Shown here one piece after another: positions 48,130-58,569 of a DNA stretch of 64,000 nt; within the stretch, counting starts at the first letter, position 1; each line of letters opens with the position of its first letter. The stretch spans positions 658,584-722,583 of the forward strand of contig CAJNDS010002279.1 of assembly GCA_905221605.1 (NCBI GenBank). Reading direction: 5' to 3'. Under the pieces are notes generated by a model. That model ran no database searches. It was given only the letters and a program-made list of their open reading frames with translations, and was not told the origin of the DNA. The position numbers and the translations under genes were made by a program. This DNA is from Symbiodinium natans. Its lineage: Eukaryota; Sar; Dinophyceae; Suessiales; Symbiodiniaceae.

Positions 48130-48253
48130 TTCCAGGCTTTGGGAACTTTGGGCGGCCGAGGCACCGGTCGCTGCCACAGTTGGGGCAGCGAGGCGCCGAT
48201 GACCTCACCAGGCCCTGGTGGCACCCGACGCAGAGGCGCGTGCTGCAGCATTT
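48130..48253 (-). CDS. Exon with RING-like cysteine cluster
   Basis: The minus strand reads CCSTRLCVGCHQGLVRSSAP, then RCPNCGSDRCLGRPKFPKP. The C-C-x4-C-x2-C-H...C-x2-C spacing resembles the second half of a RING or similar zinc finger ('CC...LC.GC......CP.C'). It is upstream of the helicase Q motif on the same strand, so it could be an N-terminal domain of the same protein or the end of another gene. Flanked by CCCTAAA and TTTAGGG arrays. Confidence 0.5.
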
Positions 48254-48267
48254 CCAGATAACCTTGG

Positions 48268-48745
48268 GGTTTAGGGTTTAGGGTTTAGGGTTTAGGGTTG
48301 AGGGTTGAGGGTTGAGGGTGGCAGATAATGGCTCTTCGTAAAGAAGTAGGTACTTAGGCAAGTATTTCGTGCCTCTCTCTTGCCCTTGAACTGGGGCTTC
48401 TACAGGGGGTGGGGATGCAAGGGCCCTCATGCCCCAACGCCCCACGCACCTTCACCCAAAACCCTTACTAAATCCTAACTGAACCCTAAAACCCCTAAAC
48501 CCTAAACCCTAAACCCTAAACCCTAAAACCCTAAACCGCTGGAAGATGTCCAGGTGACCCTCAGCTGCTCCATGTAGCGGTCCGACTCGTCCTCGCGCGC
48601 AGGCGCCCTCCCACAGACCTTGACAAAGCGATGGAGGGTTGAGGGTTGGGGTTTTATAGGGTTTATAGGGTTTAGGGTTTAGGGCTTATAGGGTTTAGGT
48701 TTTAGGGTTTATAGGGTTTAGGGTTTAGGGCTTAGGTGCGTAAAA
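48268..48745. repeat. TTTAGGG (48268-48318, 48655-48738) and CCCTAAA (48478-48540) arrays
   Basis: Three short arrays in alternating orientation around a 100-bp unique block (48540-48640) that may be a minus-strand exon but could not be framed. Confidence 0.85.
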
Positions 48746-48799
48746 TGAGGCTTGGAGCAAGGGATGTCGGAAGCCAGGTTAGCCCCTGGAAAACCTCTG

Positions 48800-49450
48800 A
48801 GCAAATATTCCAAAGTTCCTAAACTACTACTCCCCCAAAAAACATTAAGAATAAATTAGGGTCTACTTATAACCTACTTAGAGGACTTAGGGGGCTTATA
48901 AGTGCCCCGAAACTCCAAGTACTCTTAGGGTAGTTCCACGGTCCATTTACTGTGGGCCCTTAAACCGGCACCCCTTATATACCCCCAATATACCCCATAA
49001 AACCCAAGGGCGCATACTTGAGAACCCTTTAATGACGGCAAGGAACCAGATTCAGGGCCAATGTAGCTACCCTTTTAGACGCACGGAAAGAGCTGCCACT
49101 GGGGATCTTACTTGCAGGTTTCAGGGTACTTAGAACCTCAATTATACCTGTACTTAAAAGTCCCCATTAGTCCTCTAAGTCGGTTCAAGTAAAACTATTG
49201 CCAGACCGTCCCAAATCATGGGTCCCTGGGCAGCTTTGGGCCCCTTGAACCTGTTTCCGTCCACCTCAGAGCTCGGACTTGATACCCACATTACCCAGTT
49301 TCCCCAATGCAAGCCGTAAACCCTTACCAGACGCAAGGGTAACCTAGGAACGAACAGGGTACCTTTTTTGGTACAAAGGGGGGTTTATAAGGGACCCTAA
49401 ACGGCCCAAAAAGGGGAATCTGGGCTGACTCTGGGTCGTAGTTTCCCTAA
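48800..49450. mobile_element. Cluster of degenerate palindromic elements
   Basis: Copies related to family 2 (48815-48930, 49110-49195), family 3 (48940-49085, with CTTAGGGTAGTTCCACGGTC and GTAGCTACCCTTTTAG) and family 5 (49340-49445). No coding sequence. Insertion into one another has made the boundaries unclear. Confidence 0.55.
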
Positions 49451-49557
49451 ACACGAAACCCGAAGCCTTAAGACTGTAAACCCCAAGCGGTGTCTTGCAG
49501 TCCCGAGGTGCGAAGCAGGCCTTCCTCGGAATTTGCCTTGGTTTGGTGGTGGGATGC

Positions 49558-49662
49558 CTAAACCCTAAACCCTAAACCCTAAACCCTAAACCCGAAACCC
49601 GAAACCCGAAACCCTAATCCCTAAACCCTAAACCCTAAACCCTAAACCCTAAACCCTAATCG
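49558..49662 (-). repeat. CCCTAAA array with CCCGAAA variants
   Basis: About fourteen units. Confidence 0.95.
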
Positions 49663-49907
49663 GCCGAGGGGTTGATTGGGGCTTGGGGGTGTAGGGCTTA
49701 GGGCTCAGGGGCAGAGGGCTTAGGAGAATCAACAACCGCAAGGAACGGAATATGAGGGAGTCTTGCGGCTCTGTGGGCATTGGGGTGGTGGAGGGTTGCA
49801 GGTTAGCCTGAACCTGTTCAGGGTTCAGAGTTCAGGGTTAAGGGCTTCCAAACCCTAAACTCTAAGCTCTAAACCCTAAACCCCAAACCCCTAAACCCTC
49901 CGCTTTA

Positions 49908-50027
49908 CGGCTTCAAGGTTGACAACACATTGGCCCAGCTGCACCATTGTCAGGTGCAGACCCTCCTCCTCTCTGTCCGCTTGGACGTGCCCAAGCTCCA
50001 TGTCCAACTCGTACAGAGCCTGCATAG
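49908..50027 (-). CDS. Exon, helical, unrecognised
   Basis: The minus strand reads MQALYELDMELGHVQADREE and EGLHLTMVQLGQCVVNLEAV. Clearly protein-like with regular hydrophobic spacing. Bounded by CCCTAAA copies on the left and TTTAGGG on the right. It may belong upstream of the helicase on the minus strand. Confidence 0.5.
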
Positions 50028-50071
50028 GATTTAGGGTTTAGGGTGTAGGGTTTTAAGCAAATCCTAAACCT

Positions 50072-50101
50072 TGGGATGTTCCCCATTAATAGGGATTATA
50101 G

Positions 50102-50133
<32 letters not shown>

Positions 50134-50184
50134 TATTAGAACCCCCCCTTAAGGACTGTTAGAAAAAGGGTGAACATCCCCTTA
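50072..50184. mobile_element. Family 1 palindromic element with a long C tract
   Basis: GGGATGTTCCCCATTAATAG at the left; TTAAGGACTGTTAGAAAAAG and GGTGAACATCC at the right. A run of about 31 C residues (50103-50133) occupies the loop; its length is probably unreliable. Confidence 0.7.
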
Positions 50185-50214
50185 ACAGTGCCTGCGAAGG
50201 CCACACCTAAGCCC

Positions 50215-50335
50215 TAAAACCCTAAACCTAAACCCCTAACCCTAAAACCCTAAACCCTAAACCCTAAACCCTAAACCCCTAAACCCCCTAAACCCCCTAA
50301 ACCCGTAAACCCGACTAAACCACAAACCACAAACC
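50215..50335 (-). repeat. CCCTAAA and CCCCTAAA units
   Basis: Mixed heptamers and octamers. Confidence 0.85.
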
Positions 50336-50364
50336 CTAAGGAGCCTCGCTTCACCTATACTCTT

Positions 50365-50765
50365 GGGGCAGTTACGCAGGCTCTTAGTATGGGCCCTTGA
50401 TGTTTTAAGTCTTTTTTTACACGGTCCCTCATTATGGGCCCCTACATGGGGACTCCTTCTATACCCCTTACATACGCAAACGCACAACAAGGGGCCCATA
50501 CACCAGAACCCTTTAGAAGAGGTTATAGGGACCATGCTATGGGCCCATGAAACTATCCTTACAGATTTGGGAGCCCTTAACCTAACCCCTAACCCCTAAC
50601 CCCTAACCCCTAAACCCTAAATAAACCCTAAACCCTAAACCCTAAACCCTAAACCCTAAACCCTAAACCCTAAGCCCTAAACCCTAAACCCAGGGCCATG
50701 CTTCGAACCCTTGATAAGGAAGGACAGGGACCACATACAGGGCCCATGAAACTACCCGTAGATAT
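50365..50765. mobile_element. Family 3 palindromic elements
   Basis: Two copies: 50375-50565 (TATGGGCCCTTGATG ... ATGGGCCCATGAAACTATCC) and 50690-50762, split by an array (50580-50695). Ends resemble CTAAGGGTAGTTNCATGGGC. Confidence 0.65.
50584..50695 (-). repeat. CCCTAAC / CCCTAAA array
   Basis: Four CCCCTAA units followed by about twelve CCCTAAA. Confidence 0.93.
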
Positions 50766-51004
50766 ACACCCTCGTCTCTTCGTGCTTTTTGTAGGTCGCA
50801 GGTCAAGGGTTGCTGTCAGGGGTTGAGCTTGAATTCGCAGCTCAGGATAGGAGCAAAGGAGGGATCAAAGATTCCGAGGGGAAGGCCCAAACCCGAAACC
50901 CTAAGCCCTAAACCCCCGAAAGGGGGGGGGGGGGGGGGGAGGAGCCAAACCTACCACAAGCCTTTGGCGTTCCAACCCATAAAATCTCGTTCCTTCGGGG
51001 TTTA

Positions 51005-51240
51005 GACATTACTTGGAGGTTCATGCCTACGTACTCTATGACCCAACTACATGTCTAGCTATAGCCTACTTGGAGGAGTTAGAGGCTTATAAGTACAGTT
51101 ATAGTTGCGGTTCTAAGTACCCCGAACCTACAAGTAGCTACTATTTCTGTAAGAACCCCCCCCCCCCCCCTCCCCCAAAACGGGTAATATAGGGATTATC
51201 ATCTTCTTTTCTTGGGGGGTTCTTAAGCAAACAGTAGGAA
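51005..51240. mobile_element. Palindromic elements, families 2 and 6
   Basis: 51008-51133 has TACTTGGAGGTTCATGCCTA and CCGAACCTACAAGTAG ends (family 2). 51140-51238 has GTAAGAACCCCCC and GGGGGGTTCTTAAGCAA ends (family 6). They abut one another. Confidence 0.65.
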
Positions 51241-51561
51241 GGGTTCCAGGCCACCGCAGACAAAGGGCACGATCTTGGTGCAGCAGCTCAATGTCGGCTC
51301 TTCCACAGTTGTAGAGCCTCCGCTGCTTCAGCATCCTGGCTTACAGCTTATATGGGTTCTGGGTTTAGGGTTTAGGGTTTAGGGTCTCTTTAAGAAGGGT
51401 TCTGTTTTATAGGGGCATTGTATCCGGGGTTCTTATTCGGGTACCTCGGGGCGTATAAAGGAAAAAGGCGAACAGATAAAGAGGCCACCGGCCGTCAAAC
51501 TCATGGCAGCTACAGCTCGGGCCTCTGCCCTTCAGCGTATGCCCTGCAGGCCCCTATAAGT

Positions 51562-51695
51562 CCTACTTGGAGGCTCATGGTACTTAGTAGCTACTTATAA
51601 CTGCACTTATACCCATATTAGGGCAATTAAGGGGCTTATACGTGGGTCATAAGTACAGCCATAATTAGTTACTAAGTACCCTGAACCTCCCAGTA
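51562..51695. mobile_element. Palindromic MITE-like element, family 2
   Basis: CTACTTGGAGGCTCATGGTA and its near complement ACCCTGAACCTCCCAGTA, 134 bp. Best preserved with the copy at 34678-34817. Confidence 0.8.
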
Positions 51696-52330
51696 CAAGC
51701 CCTATAAGCGTCTCACTTTCTGCACCCAGCAGCGCACCGTACCCGGCAATTTTGCAGCTACTAGGCCCAATAGCCTTGGAGGAATCAGGTATTCTTTCTA
51801 GCTTAGTGGGTTACTTTCAGAGATCTTAATCGAAGACTTAGTGGGTCACTTTCAGAGATCTTAATCGAAGACATAGTGGTCAGGGCCCTAAACCCTAACC
51901 CGAAAAACTTGAACCCTGAACCCTGAACCCTGAACCCTAAACACTGCGTGGCTGGGCGTCTTGGAGTTGCGCAAGTGGAGATTTCGGTCTTCCGCTTCCG
52001 GAAGAGCAAGTGCGGCAAATTCAATTCGCGGCCCGCCCGGGTTTTTCAGGTTTCGGGTTTAGGGTTTGCAGGGAACAATGAGTACAAGCAAGGGTGCCCT
52101 CTTGGGTTTAAACGGGCTTGCAACGGAACCTAAGCCTCCAAAAAAGGAATAAGGGGCCTACTCTGGGTCCGAGGTTTTGTGGTTTTGGGGCTTGTGAGGT
52201 TCCGGAAAAAGGTTGCCATCCGTCGAAGGAACGCCGCATTTAGGCCCTAAACCCTAAACTTACAGGCCAAAAAGAACAACACTACCGACATTTGGTGCCC
52301 CAAAACCTTAAAGCGCCAGCATCCGTGAAC
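51696..52330. other. Mosaic without clear gene
   Basis: A 40-bp direct repeat (GTGGGTTACTTTCAGAGATC and GTGGGTCACTTTCAGAGATC, 51807 and 51841). CCCTGAA units at 51905-51945. A family 5 repeat near 52080-52170. Confidence 0.5.
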
Positions 52331-52332
52331 CC

Positions 52333-52437
52333 TAACTTGGTAGCCCAGTAACCATATTACAATAAGGGCACCCTTTATAAGAGAACCTTTAACCCAAAAA
52401 AAAGGAAAAGGGTACCACTGGGCTACCAAGCTAGTTA
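52333..52437. mobile_element. Palindromic element, family 4
   Basis: AACTTGGTAGCCCAGTAACC at the left, GGTACCACTGGGCTACCAAG at the right, 105 bp. Confidence 0.75.
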
Positions 52438-52444
52438 AGGCCTA

Positions 52445-52748
52445 AACCGTAAACCCTAAACCCAAAACCCAAAACCCTAAACCCTAAACCCTAAACCCTA
52501 AACCCTAAACCCTAAACCCTAAACCCTTCTGGTTTCCGGGGCTCTTCGAAAGATTTGCGACGGACTTGCACGTCCAGGGCAACTGCCAGGGCTTTTTTTT
52601 GGGGCTTTCGATTTCTTGGGTTTGGGCTCTTGGGCGTAGGATTAGGGGTTTAGGGTTTAGGGCTTAGGGTTTACGGTTTAGGGTTTAAGGTCTTTGGGTT
52701 TAGGGTTTAGGGTTTAGGGTTTAGGGTTTAGGGTTTAGGGTTTAGGGC
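52445..52748. repeat. CCCTAAA (52445-52530) and TTTAGGG (52640-52748) arrays
   Basis: Opposed arrays around a unique 110-bp block, ending at the edge of the next exon. Confidence 0.93.
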
Positions 52749-52917
52749 TCATCAGGCTTCTTTGGAACGGAACATTCTGCCGAGAGTCTGTCGAAGCTCC
52801 TCGACGGTCATCTCCCGCGCAACCTTCTCGCGCAAGAGCGGCTCGCCGTTGAAAGCGATCACGGACAGGTCCATCATGCCACTGGTTGTAGTGCGAAGCA
52901 TGTTGGATCCTAGAAAT
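52749..52917 (-). CDS. Exon with ubiquitin-like N-terminal pattern
   Basis: The minus strand reads MMDLSVIAFNGEPLLREKVA, then REMTVEELRQTLGRMFRSKE, and reaches a TGA. 'hxVxxxNGExLxxxxVxxxMTVxELRxxL' has the beta-grasp spacing of the ubiquitin-like start common in dinoflagellate proteins. It may be a first coding exon, with ATG at 52911 or 52881. Confidence 0.5.
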
Positions 52918-53004
52918 CCGCAACCCAGGCCTAAAAGAGCTCCAGCCTACGGCCCCACAGAACCGAACCCTAAACTACCAATGTGCTTAGGAACCACTCT
53001 CAAG

Positions 53005-53105
53005 AAATGCTAAACGAATAATCCCTATGTTGCCCCTTATTGCCCTGATAAGGAAGAATAATTGCTCTTTTAATTCTGAGAGGAATTCTTAAGCAATTAG
53101 TGTAC
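53005..53105. mobile_element. Palindromic element, family 6
   Basis: CGAATAATCCCTATGTTGCC ... GAATTCTTAAGCAATTAGT. A related copy is at 53640-53765. Confidence 0.55.
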
Positions 53106-53234
53106 GTAGTAAACCTGTGGATTTTAGGGTTGGTTGCTGTGGTATCCGTACGAAAACCCTGGAAACTGAGTTTTTTTGAGGGTTTCGAGGGCTTAAACCC
53201 TAAACGCTAAACCCTAAAACCCTAAAGCCCTGAA

Positions 53235-53430
53235 GCGCTGAAACCCTAAACCCTAAACCCTAAACCCTAAACCCTAAACCCTAAAGGGTGTATCGCGTTC
53301 CTCCGGCTCCGGGGTGCTCCTTGGGCCGCGAGATGTCACGAAGCCTTCGGCTCAGCCCCTTCGGCACAGCTCCGCTTGAATCCCTAGGGTTTAGGGTTTA
53401 GGGTTTAGGGTTTAGGGTTTAGGGTTTATG
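53235..53430. repeat. CCCTAAA (53235-53286) and TTTAGGG (53385-53430) arrays around a GC-rich block
   Basis: The block at 53290-53383 reads GLSRRLRDISRPKEHPGAGG on the minus strand and may be an exon (low confidence). Confidence 0.8.
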
Positions 53431-53639
53431 CAATCGGTCATGCGGACTGTCACGAAGCGAGACTGGGGTTTAGGGTTTAGGGTTTAGGAAACCGTTTTAA
53501 GGACAAATGGTGCTGGGATTCCCTCTACTTTACTCTTGGGAATTGAGGCTATTGAGTTTCCAACTTTTTGGCTTCTTCTACACTGGTTCTCTGTAGGGAA
53601 TGATGGTTCTTGGGCTCAGGGTCTAGGGTCAAGGGCCCC

Positions 53640-53765
53640 TTAAAAACTGGTTCGCTTAAGAACCGCCAAATCACAAACATAACAATCCCTATAGTGCCCT
53701 TATAGGGAAGTGTTTTTTCTTTATTTTTCTTTTTTGGGGGGGTTCTTAAGCAATGAGTAGTTCTA
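53640..53765. mobile_element. Palindromic element, family 6
   Basis: GGTTCGCTTAAGAACCGCC ... GGGGTTCTTAAGCAATGAG with a T-rich middle. Confidence 0.6.
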
Positions 53766-54289
53766 AGTAGGGAATGAGGAAGTAGGTACCTGATAGAACC
53801 GTTAAATGGGTTTGCATGGGGGTATATAAGGTGCCCAATTCCCTCGCTACGAAGAGCCTGAAGGTGCACCCTGAACCCTGAACCCTAGAGACGAACAAAA
53901 TCTCTGCCCCCGGAGGTGGGGAGTAGGGTTTAGGGCTTAAGGATACGAGACTAAGATTTTAGGGTTGAGGGCAGGGTTCAGAATTCAGATTTGGAACCCG
54001 GAGCCCTGAACCGTTAAACGCCCAGCGGCACCCCCAAACCCCGAGGGGCCCGAAGCCGACGGGCCCGAAGCCCTTGCACTTTAAGGACTCTTCATCTAAA
54101 AACCTAGAGATCGGGTGCTGGTTATGATTTCAAGGAATTTTCCTACACCGTCCAAACCCTCAACTCCTAAAACCCTGTAACCCTGAACCCTAAACCTGCA
54201 CCATTGTTGAGAGGTAAGAGTTAAAGATGATCATTGTTGGTTCCTTATTGGCATATTGGGTTTCAGTCTTGATAAAAATACAGATCTAA

Positions 54290-54483
54290 CCCTAAACCCC
54301 AAACCCTAACCACTAAACTTTTAAACCCTAAACCCTAAATCCGAAACCCTAAACCCTAATCCCTGAACCCTAAACCCTAAACCCTAAACCCTGAACCCTA
54401 AACCCTAAACCCTAAACCCTAAACTCTAAACCCTAAACCCTGAACCCTAAACCCTAAACCCTAAACCCTAAACCCTAAACCCT
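54290..54483 (-). repeat. Long CCCTAAA array
   Basis: More than twenty units with occasional CCCTGAA and CTCTAAA. Confidence 0.95.
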
Positions 54484-54605
54484 TACTTAAGGGTTCACTT
54501 AAGGGAGACTGGTCCACTGCTCAGGCGCGGGCCGGTGCGGCTGCCTGACAGCTCGAGCTCCCCCCCACCCCTTTGGACCCTTTCACCACCCTCCTCAAGG
54601 CTTGG

Positions 54606-54730
54606 GTTCAGGGTTTAGGGTTTAGGGTTTAGGGTTTAGGGTTTAGGGTTTAGGGTTTAGGGTTAGGGTTTAGGGTTTAGGGGGTTTAGGGGGTTTAGGG
54701 GGTTTAGGGGGTTTAGGGGGTTTAGGGTTC
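54606..54730 (+). repeat. TTTAGGG array passing into TTTAGGGGG
   Basis: Eleven heptamers then five nonamers. The GC-rich block at 54490-54600 between this and the previous array is exon-like on the minus strand (ELELSGSRTGPRLSSGPV). Confidence 0.93.
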
Positions 54731-55100
54731 TAACTTCCTACTGCTTATACAGTGTTACAGGAGGGGTATAAGGTCCGCGCTTGAATCCTTTAACACGGTA
54801 TGCACAATGTCACAAGGGAGGGTCATGTCTCCAACCTGGTATATTTCAAATTTCGGGGGCCAAGAAGAGCCGAGGACTTAGAACTACCCGACGAAGTCAC
54901 ACGCGCGCCTTGGGACAGCCATTTTTCCAACTTTTGGGGAGTATGGAGGTGGCCTAGTAGAATTAAATTATGGGTTCGTACGGTATTTCCCCTAAAGCAA
55001 CCGAAGAAGCCCAAAGTACCAAAAGTTGAGCCACATTTTCCGAATATGTCCAATAATAACGTCCTTCAACAAAGCCCCCCTTTTCACAAACATCTTAAAC
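54731..55100. other. Unique stretch with one open frame, not called
   Basis: A plus-strand frame from ATG at 54800 runs 101 residues but has no recognisable character. The minus strand is also open. No splice signals stand out. Confidence 0.4.
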
Positions 55101-55310
55101 ACTAAACCCTAAACCCCAAACCCCAAACCCTAAACACCAAACCACAAACCCTAAAAGCCCTAAAAACCCTAAACCCTAAACCCCAAGCCCTAAGCCTCAA
55201 ACCCTAAACCCAAAACCCGAAACCCGCAACCCTAAACCCGAAACCAGAAACCCTAAAGCGTAAACCCAAACCCTAAACGCTAGACCCAAACCCTAAACCC
55301 CAGCGCGGAG
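55100..55310 (-). repeat. Degenerate CCCTAAA array
   Basis: CCCTAAA, CCCCAAA and CCCGAAA variants. A TTTAGGG array in opposite orientation follows the 70-bp unique block at 55310-55378. Confidence 0.88.
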
Positions 55311-55620
55311 CAGTGCCTGGCTCAAAGCCGTGGGCATCGACGGGGTCGCTGGAGCGGTCGCCGAAGCTCTGTCTGAAGGGCTTAGGGTTTAGGGTTTAGG
55401 GTTTAGGACTAGGGTTTAGGGGTTAGGGTGTAGGGTTTAGGGTTCAGGGTTTAGGATGTTAGGGTTTAGGGTGTTAGGGCTATTTCAGACGGCTTCACGT
55501 TGCTTGGTGGCCTCAAGGAGGAGCTGGTCGGGAGGTTCCAAACCACCCTAAACCCTACACCCTAAAGCCGCTAAAGCCTGAACCCTAAACCTCATGCTTC
55601 TCCTTACACACACCCACGAA

Positions 55621-55690
55621 CGCCTCCAGCCGCTGATCCCTCCAGCGTGCGGCGAAGCTCATCCACCTGTGCCGCCCCGAGTTCGGGTTG
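55621..55690 (-). CDS. Exon, short, helical
   Basis: The minus strand reads LGAAQVDELRRTLEGSAAGG with a GT donor after it. A second frame is open too. Placed by composition only. Confidence 0.35.
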
Positions 55691-55764
55691 AGGGTTTCGG
55701 GTTGCGGAGACCCTACGATATCAGGCGGCTTATTCGTAGTTGGCCATGGCTTTTCCCCGCCCTC

Positions 55765-55862
55765 CTTCACCCTTCCCCCCCTCCTCCCTCCCCCTTCCCC
55801 CTTCCCCCTTCCCCCTTCCCCCTTCCCCCTTCCCCCTTCCCCCTTCCCCCGCCCCCCCCCTC
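55765..55862 (+). repeat. CCTTCCCC minisatellite
   Basis: About twelve copies of CTTCCCC. The Pro-rich open frames across it are artefacts. Confidence 0.95.
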
Positions 55863-56039
55863 TGAACCCTACACTCTAAACCCTTCCACCAAAAAGTAGA
55901 CCGCCACAGCCGACAAGACCCCGCGTGCCGAACCCTTGACAAAGTTTCTCGGATTCGCGGTTCCTTAAAGGCTTAGGCGACCAGACAACAAGAAACGCCT
56001 GCTCTGGCTTCAGGGGTCACGTTTCGGGATGAAAAATCT

Positions 56040-56157
56040 AAGGGTGGTTACATGGTCCCCCTTATAGAGCCTATGCAACCCAAGGGCCCATACGTCAGAA
56101 CCCTTTAAGGGAGGTAGGGGGACCATATGAAGGGCCCATGCAACTACCCTTAGATAA
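56040..56157. mobile_element. Palindromic MITE-like element, family 3
   Basis: TCTAAGGGTGGTTACATGGT at the left and GGGCCCATGCAACTACCCTT at the right, 118 bp; the best preserved copy of the family. Confidence 0.8.
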
Positions 56158-57120
56158 AACAGGAGAGCCTGGCCTTGAAAACCCTAAACCGCCTACAGAA
56201 ACCCTAAACCCTAAACCCTAAGGATCAACCAGCTTCGGCTCCTACTTCTGAGGGGGCGGCGCGAGAACCAGACATGCGGAGGCACGTATACGCCAACGTG
56301 CATGACATAGCTGCACGACTCAAAAAGAAGCTCTTATCCACGAATACTTTCCCAAGCCATTTAAGGCTACCATAAAAGGGGCGCCTTTTGGCGGGGGAGG
56401 GTGGCGTTAGGGCATCCTCCAACCTTAAACAACTAGCTTGCTCTTATCAGGAAGTGGGAAAACAAGCTACCGTAATGAGGAACACGCATGGCTTATATAC
56501 ACACACACAACACCCACATCGCGGTAACGTTTATGGTTTAGGGTTTAGGGTGTGGGGTTTGGGGGCTTATAGGGTTAAACCACAAGGGTTGAGGGCTTAG
56601 GGTTTTTAGGGTACCGTCGACAGCAACCCAGCTGAAGCAACAACCCTCTTTAGCAGGACATTGCGGTTCGCATCGACACTTCAAGAAAACCCCTTAGCCC
56701 CAAAGCCTAAACCCTAAAACTTAAACCTTAAACCCTGCCAAAGTACGCCCTACAAGCCCCAAAGAACCCAACCCTAAGGCCCTAGACCTGTGACTGATAA
56801 AGCACGGCATGCATGCAACCCACTGTTTTCCCTTTGTAGACCCTCCTGTCCCCCCTAAATCCTAAACCAGCAAACCTAGAAACTCTAAACCCCTAAACCC
56901 CTAAGGCCATAAACCCCTACACCTCTTAGGCCCTAGACCCCTAAACCCCTCACGGCCCTAAGCCCCCTAAGCCCCTGAACCCCTGAACTCCTCAGCCCTG
57001 TCCGCATCCCCAAGGCAACTCCAGCCTCGAGGACCCCGTCGCCATTCAGATCGAGGCTCAGGAACTCCTTACAAGGCTGAAGGCGAGGGTTAGGGTTTAG
57101 GGCTTACGGCTTAAGGGATT
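56158..57120. other. Degenerate telomere-word mosaic, no gene seen
   Basis: Scattered CCCTAAA and TTTAGGG words (56200-56220, 56537-56600, 56690-56745, 56880-57000). No exon could be framed. Confidence 0.6.
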
Positions 57121-57124
57121 GAAA

Positions 57125-57182
57125 CAGGAGGTTCTATCATCCCTATTAAGGACTGCTAGTTTAAGGGGGAACATCCCAAGCT
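57125..57182. mobile_element. Half copy of family 1 element
   Basis: CCCTATTAAGGACTGCTAGT and GGGGGAACATCCCAAG, right half only. Confidence 0.6.
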
Positions 57183-57597
57183 TCGGGCTTAGGGTCTGTA
57201 GGGCTTAGGGTTTGGGATCTGTAGGGCCCGAGCATTTGGACCATACCCACACATAAAACTCAAAGAGTACCTAAACCCCAAACCCTTCAAATCATACCGA
57301 AAACCCTCAAAGCAGAGTTTCAGTTGCAGGAAATGATGCACGTTTGGCTTGCTTGCGTGTGTGGCAGTTGCGATGGCTGTGCTTGTCGACTTGTCCCGTT
57401 CTTGCCGTATGGCTCGTACTGACTTTTCATGTCACTGACCAACGTTCAACCTAAACACGAAACCCTGCTTCATTGTCAGCGACAGCACCAGAATCCGGCA
57501 ACGCCCCAAGCCAAAGCCCTCCTTCCAGACATCTATGCCTGAGACGTCCCAAAATTTAGGTTTCGGGCGTTCATAGGGATCTTCGGATCTAGTATTG

Positions 57598-57601
<4 letters not shown>

Positions 57602-57628
<27 letters not shown>

Positions 57629-57629
57629 T
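57602..57629 (+). repeat. Poly-C run
   Basis: About 27 C residues. Length likely to be uncertain. Confidence 0.9.
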
Positions 57630-57775
57630 TTTCCCCAGTTTGGAAACTAGACCCCACACTCCAAACTCCCAGCCCCGAAGCCTGGACTGGACGCTCCGAA
57701 CCCTCGAAACTCACCAACCAGTCCTGGTGAATTTGATCCGGGGTCATGCCCTGGCAGGTGCCAGCAGCGGACGCT

Positions 57776-57930
57776 ACACCCTAAACCCTAAACCCTAAAC
57801 CCTAAAACCTAAAACCCTAACCCTAAACCCTAAACCCTAAACCCTAAACCCTAAACCCTAAACCCTAAACCCTAAACCCTAAACCCCTTTTCCTAAACCC
57901 TAAACCCTAAACCCTAAACCCCAAACCCAA
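57776..57930 (-). repeat. CCCTAAA array
   Basis: Eighteen or more units with one TTTTCCTAAA interruption. Confidence 0.96.
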
Positions 57931-58039
57931 AACCCCCTAAAGCCCTTGATTTAGAGGGCTTCGTCGGTTCGGCAGCTCATGGACGCCAGGAATTTTGGGG
58001 ACCACCTTTTAGTAGAGCAAGCAGGGCTTCCGGGGCTTC

Positions 58040-58170
58040 AGGGATAGCTTGCACCTGAAGTTTCCCCTTCAGGGGGCGTGTATGGAGGGAATCTTCCCCC
58101 CAAATAGCCCCTGTATATACCTTGCATGGCCCCTATGTACCGAAGTAGCCCCCCCAAATAACCCCCCTGA
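58040..58170. repeat. Dispersed repeat shared with 34.1 kb
   Basis: Same sequence family as 34095-34205 (CCCTGTATATACCTTGCATG, CCCCCCAAATAACCCCC). Confidence 0.6.
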
Positions 58171-58279
58171 ATCACCCCGAAGGTCCTAAACCGTCCAGCC
58201 GGGGATACTAGGCAGTCAACCCTGCTTCGGGTGGAGTAAGCGCGTGGAAACCCCAAACGCGAAATCCGAAACCCGACAC

Positions 58280-58498
58280 CCTACACCCTAAACCCGAAAC
58301 CCCGAAACCCCGAAACCCCGAAACCCCGAAACCCCGAAACCCCTAAACCCGAAACCCCGAAACCCCGAAACCCCTAACCCCGAAACCCCGAAAACCCCGA
58401 AAACCCTAAACCCCGAAACCCCGAAAACCCCGAAAACCCTAAACCCTAAACCCCGAAACCCCGAAACCCCGAAACCCCGAAACCCTAAACCCTAAACC
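58280..58498 (-). repeat. CCCCGAAA array
   Basis: Octamer CCCCGAAA repeated over twenty times with CCCTAAA at intervals; a locally amplified variant of the telomere word. Confidence 0.95.
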
Positions 58499-58569
58499 CT
58501 CGGCGCGAGTTTGCGGGAATTCTCGGAGTCTGGAGCCCTACTTCATGGGCTCCCCTACTACCCCATCGG

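Noticed and set aside
55594-55899. Proline-rich protein
   Set aside because: It is the translation of the CTTCCCC minisatellite.
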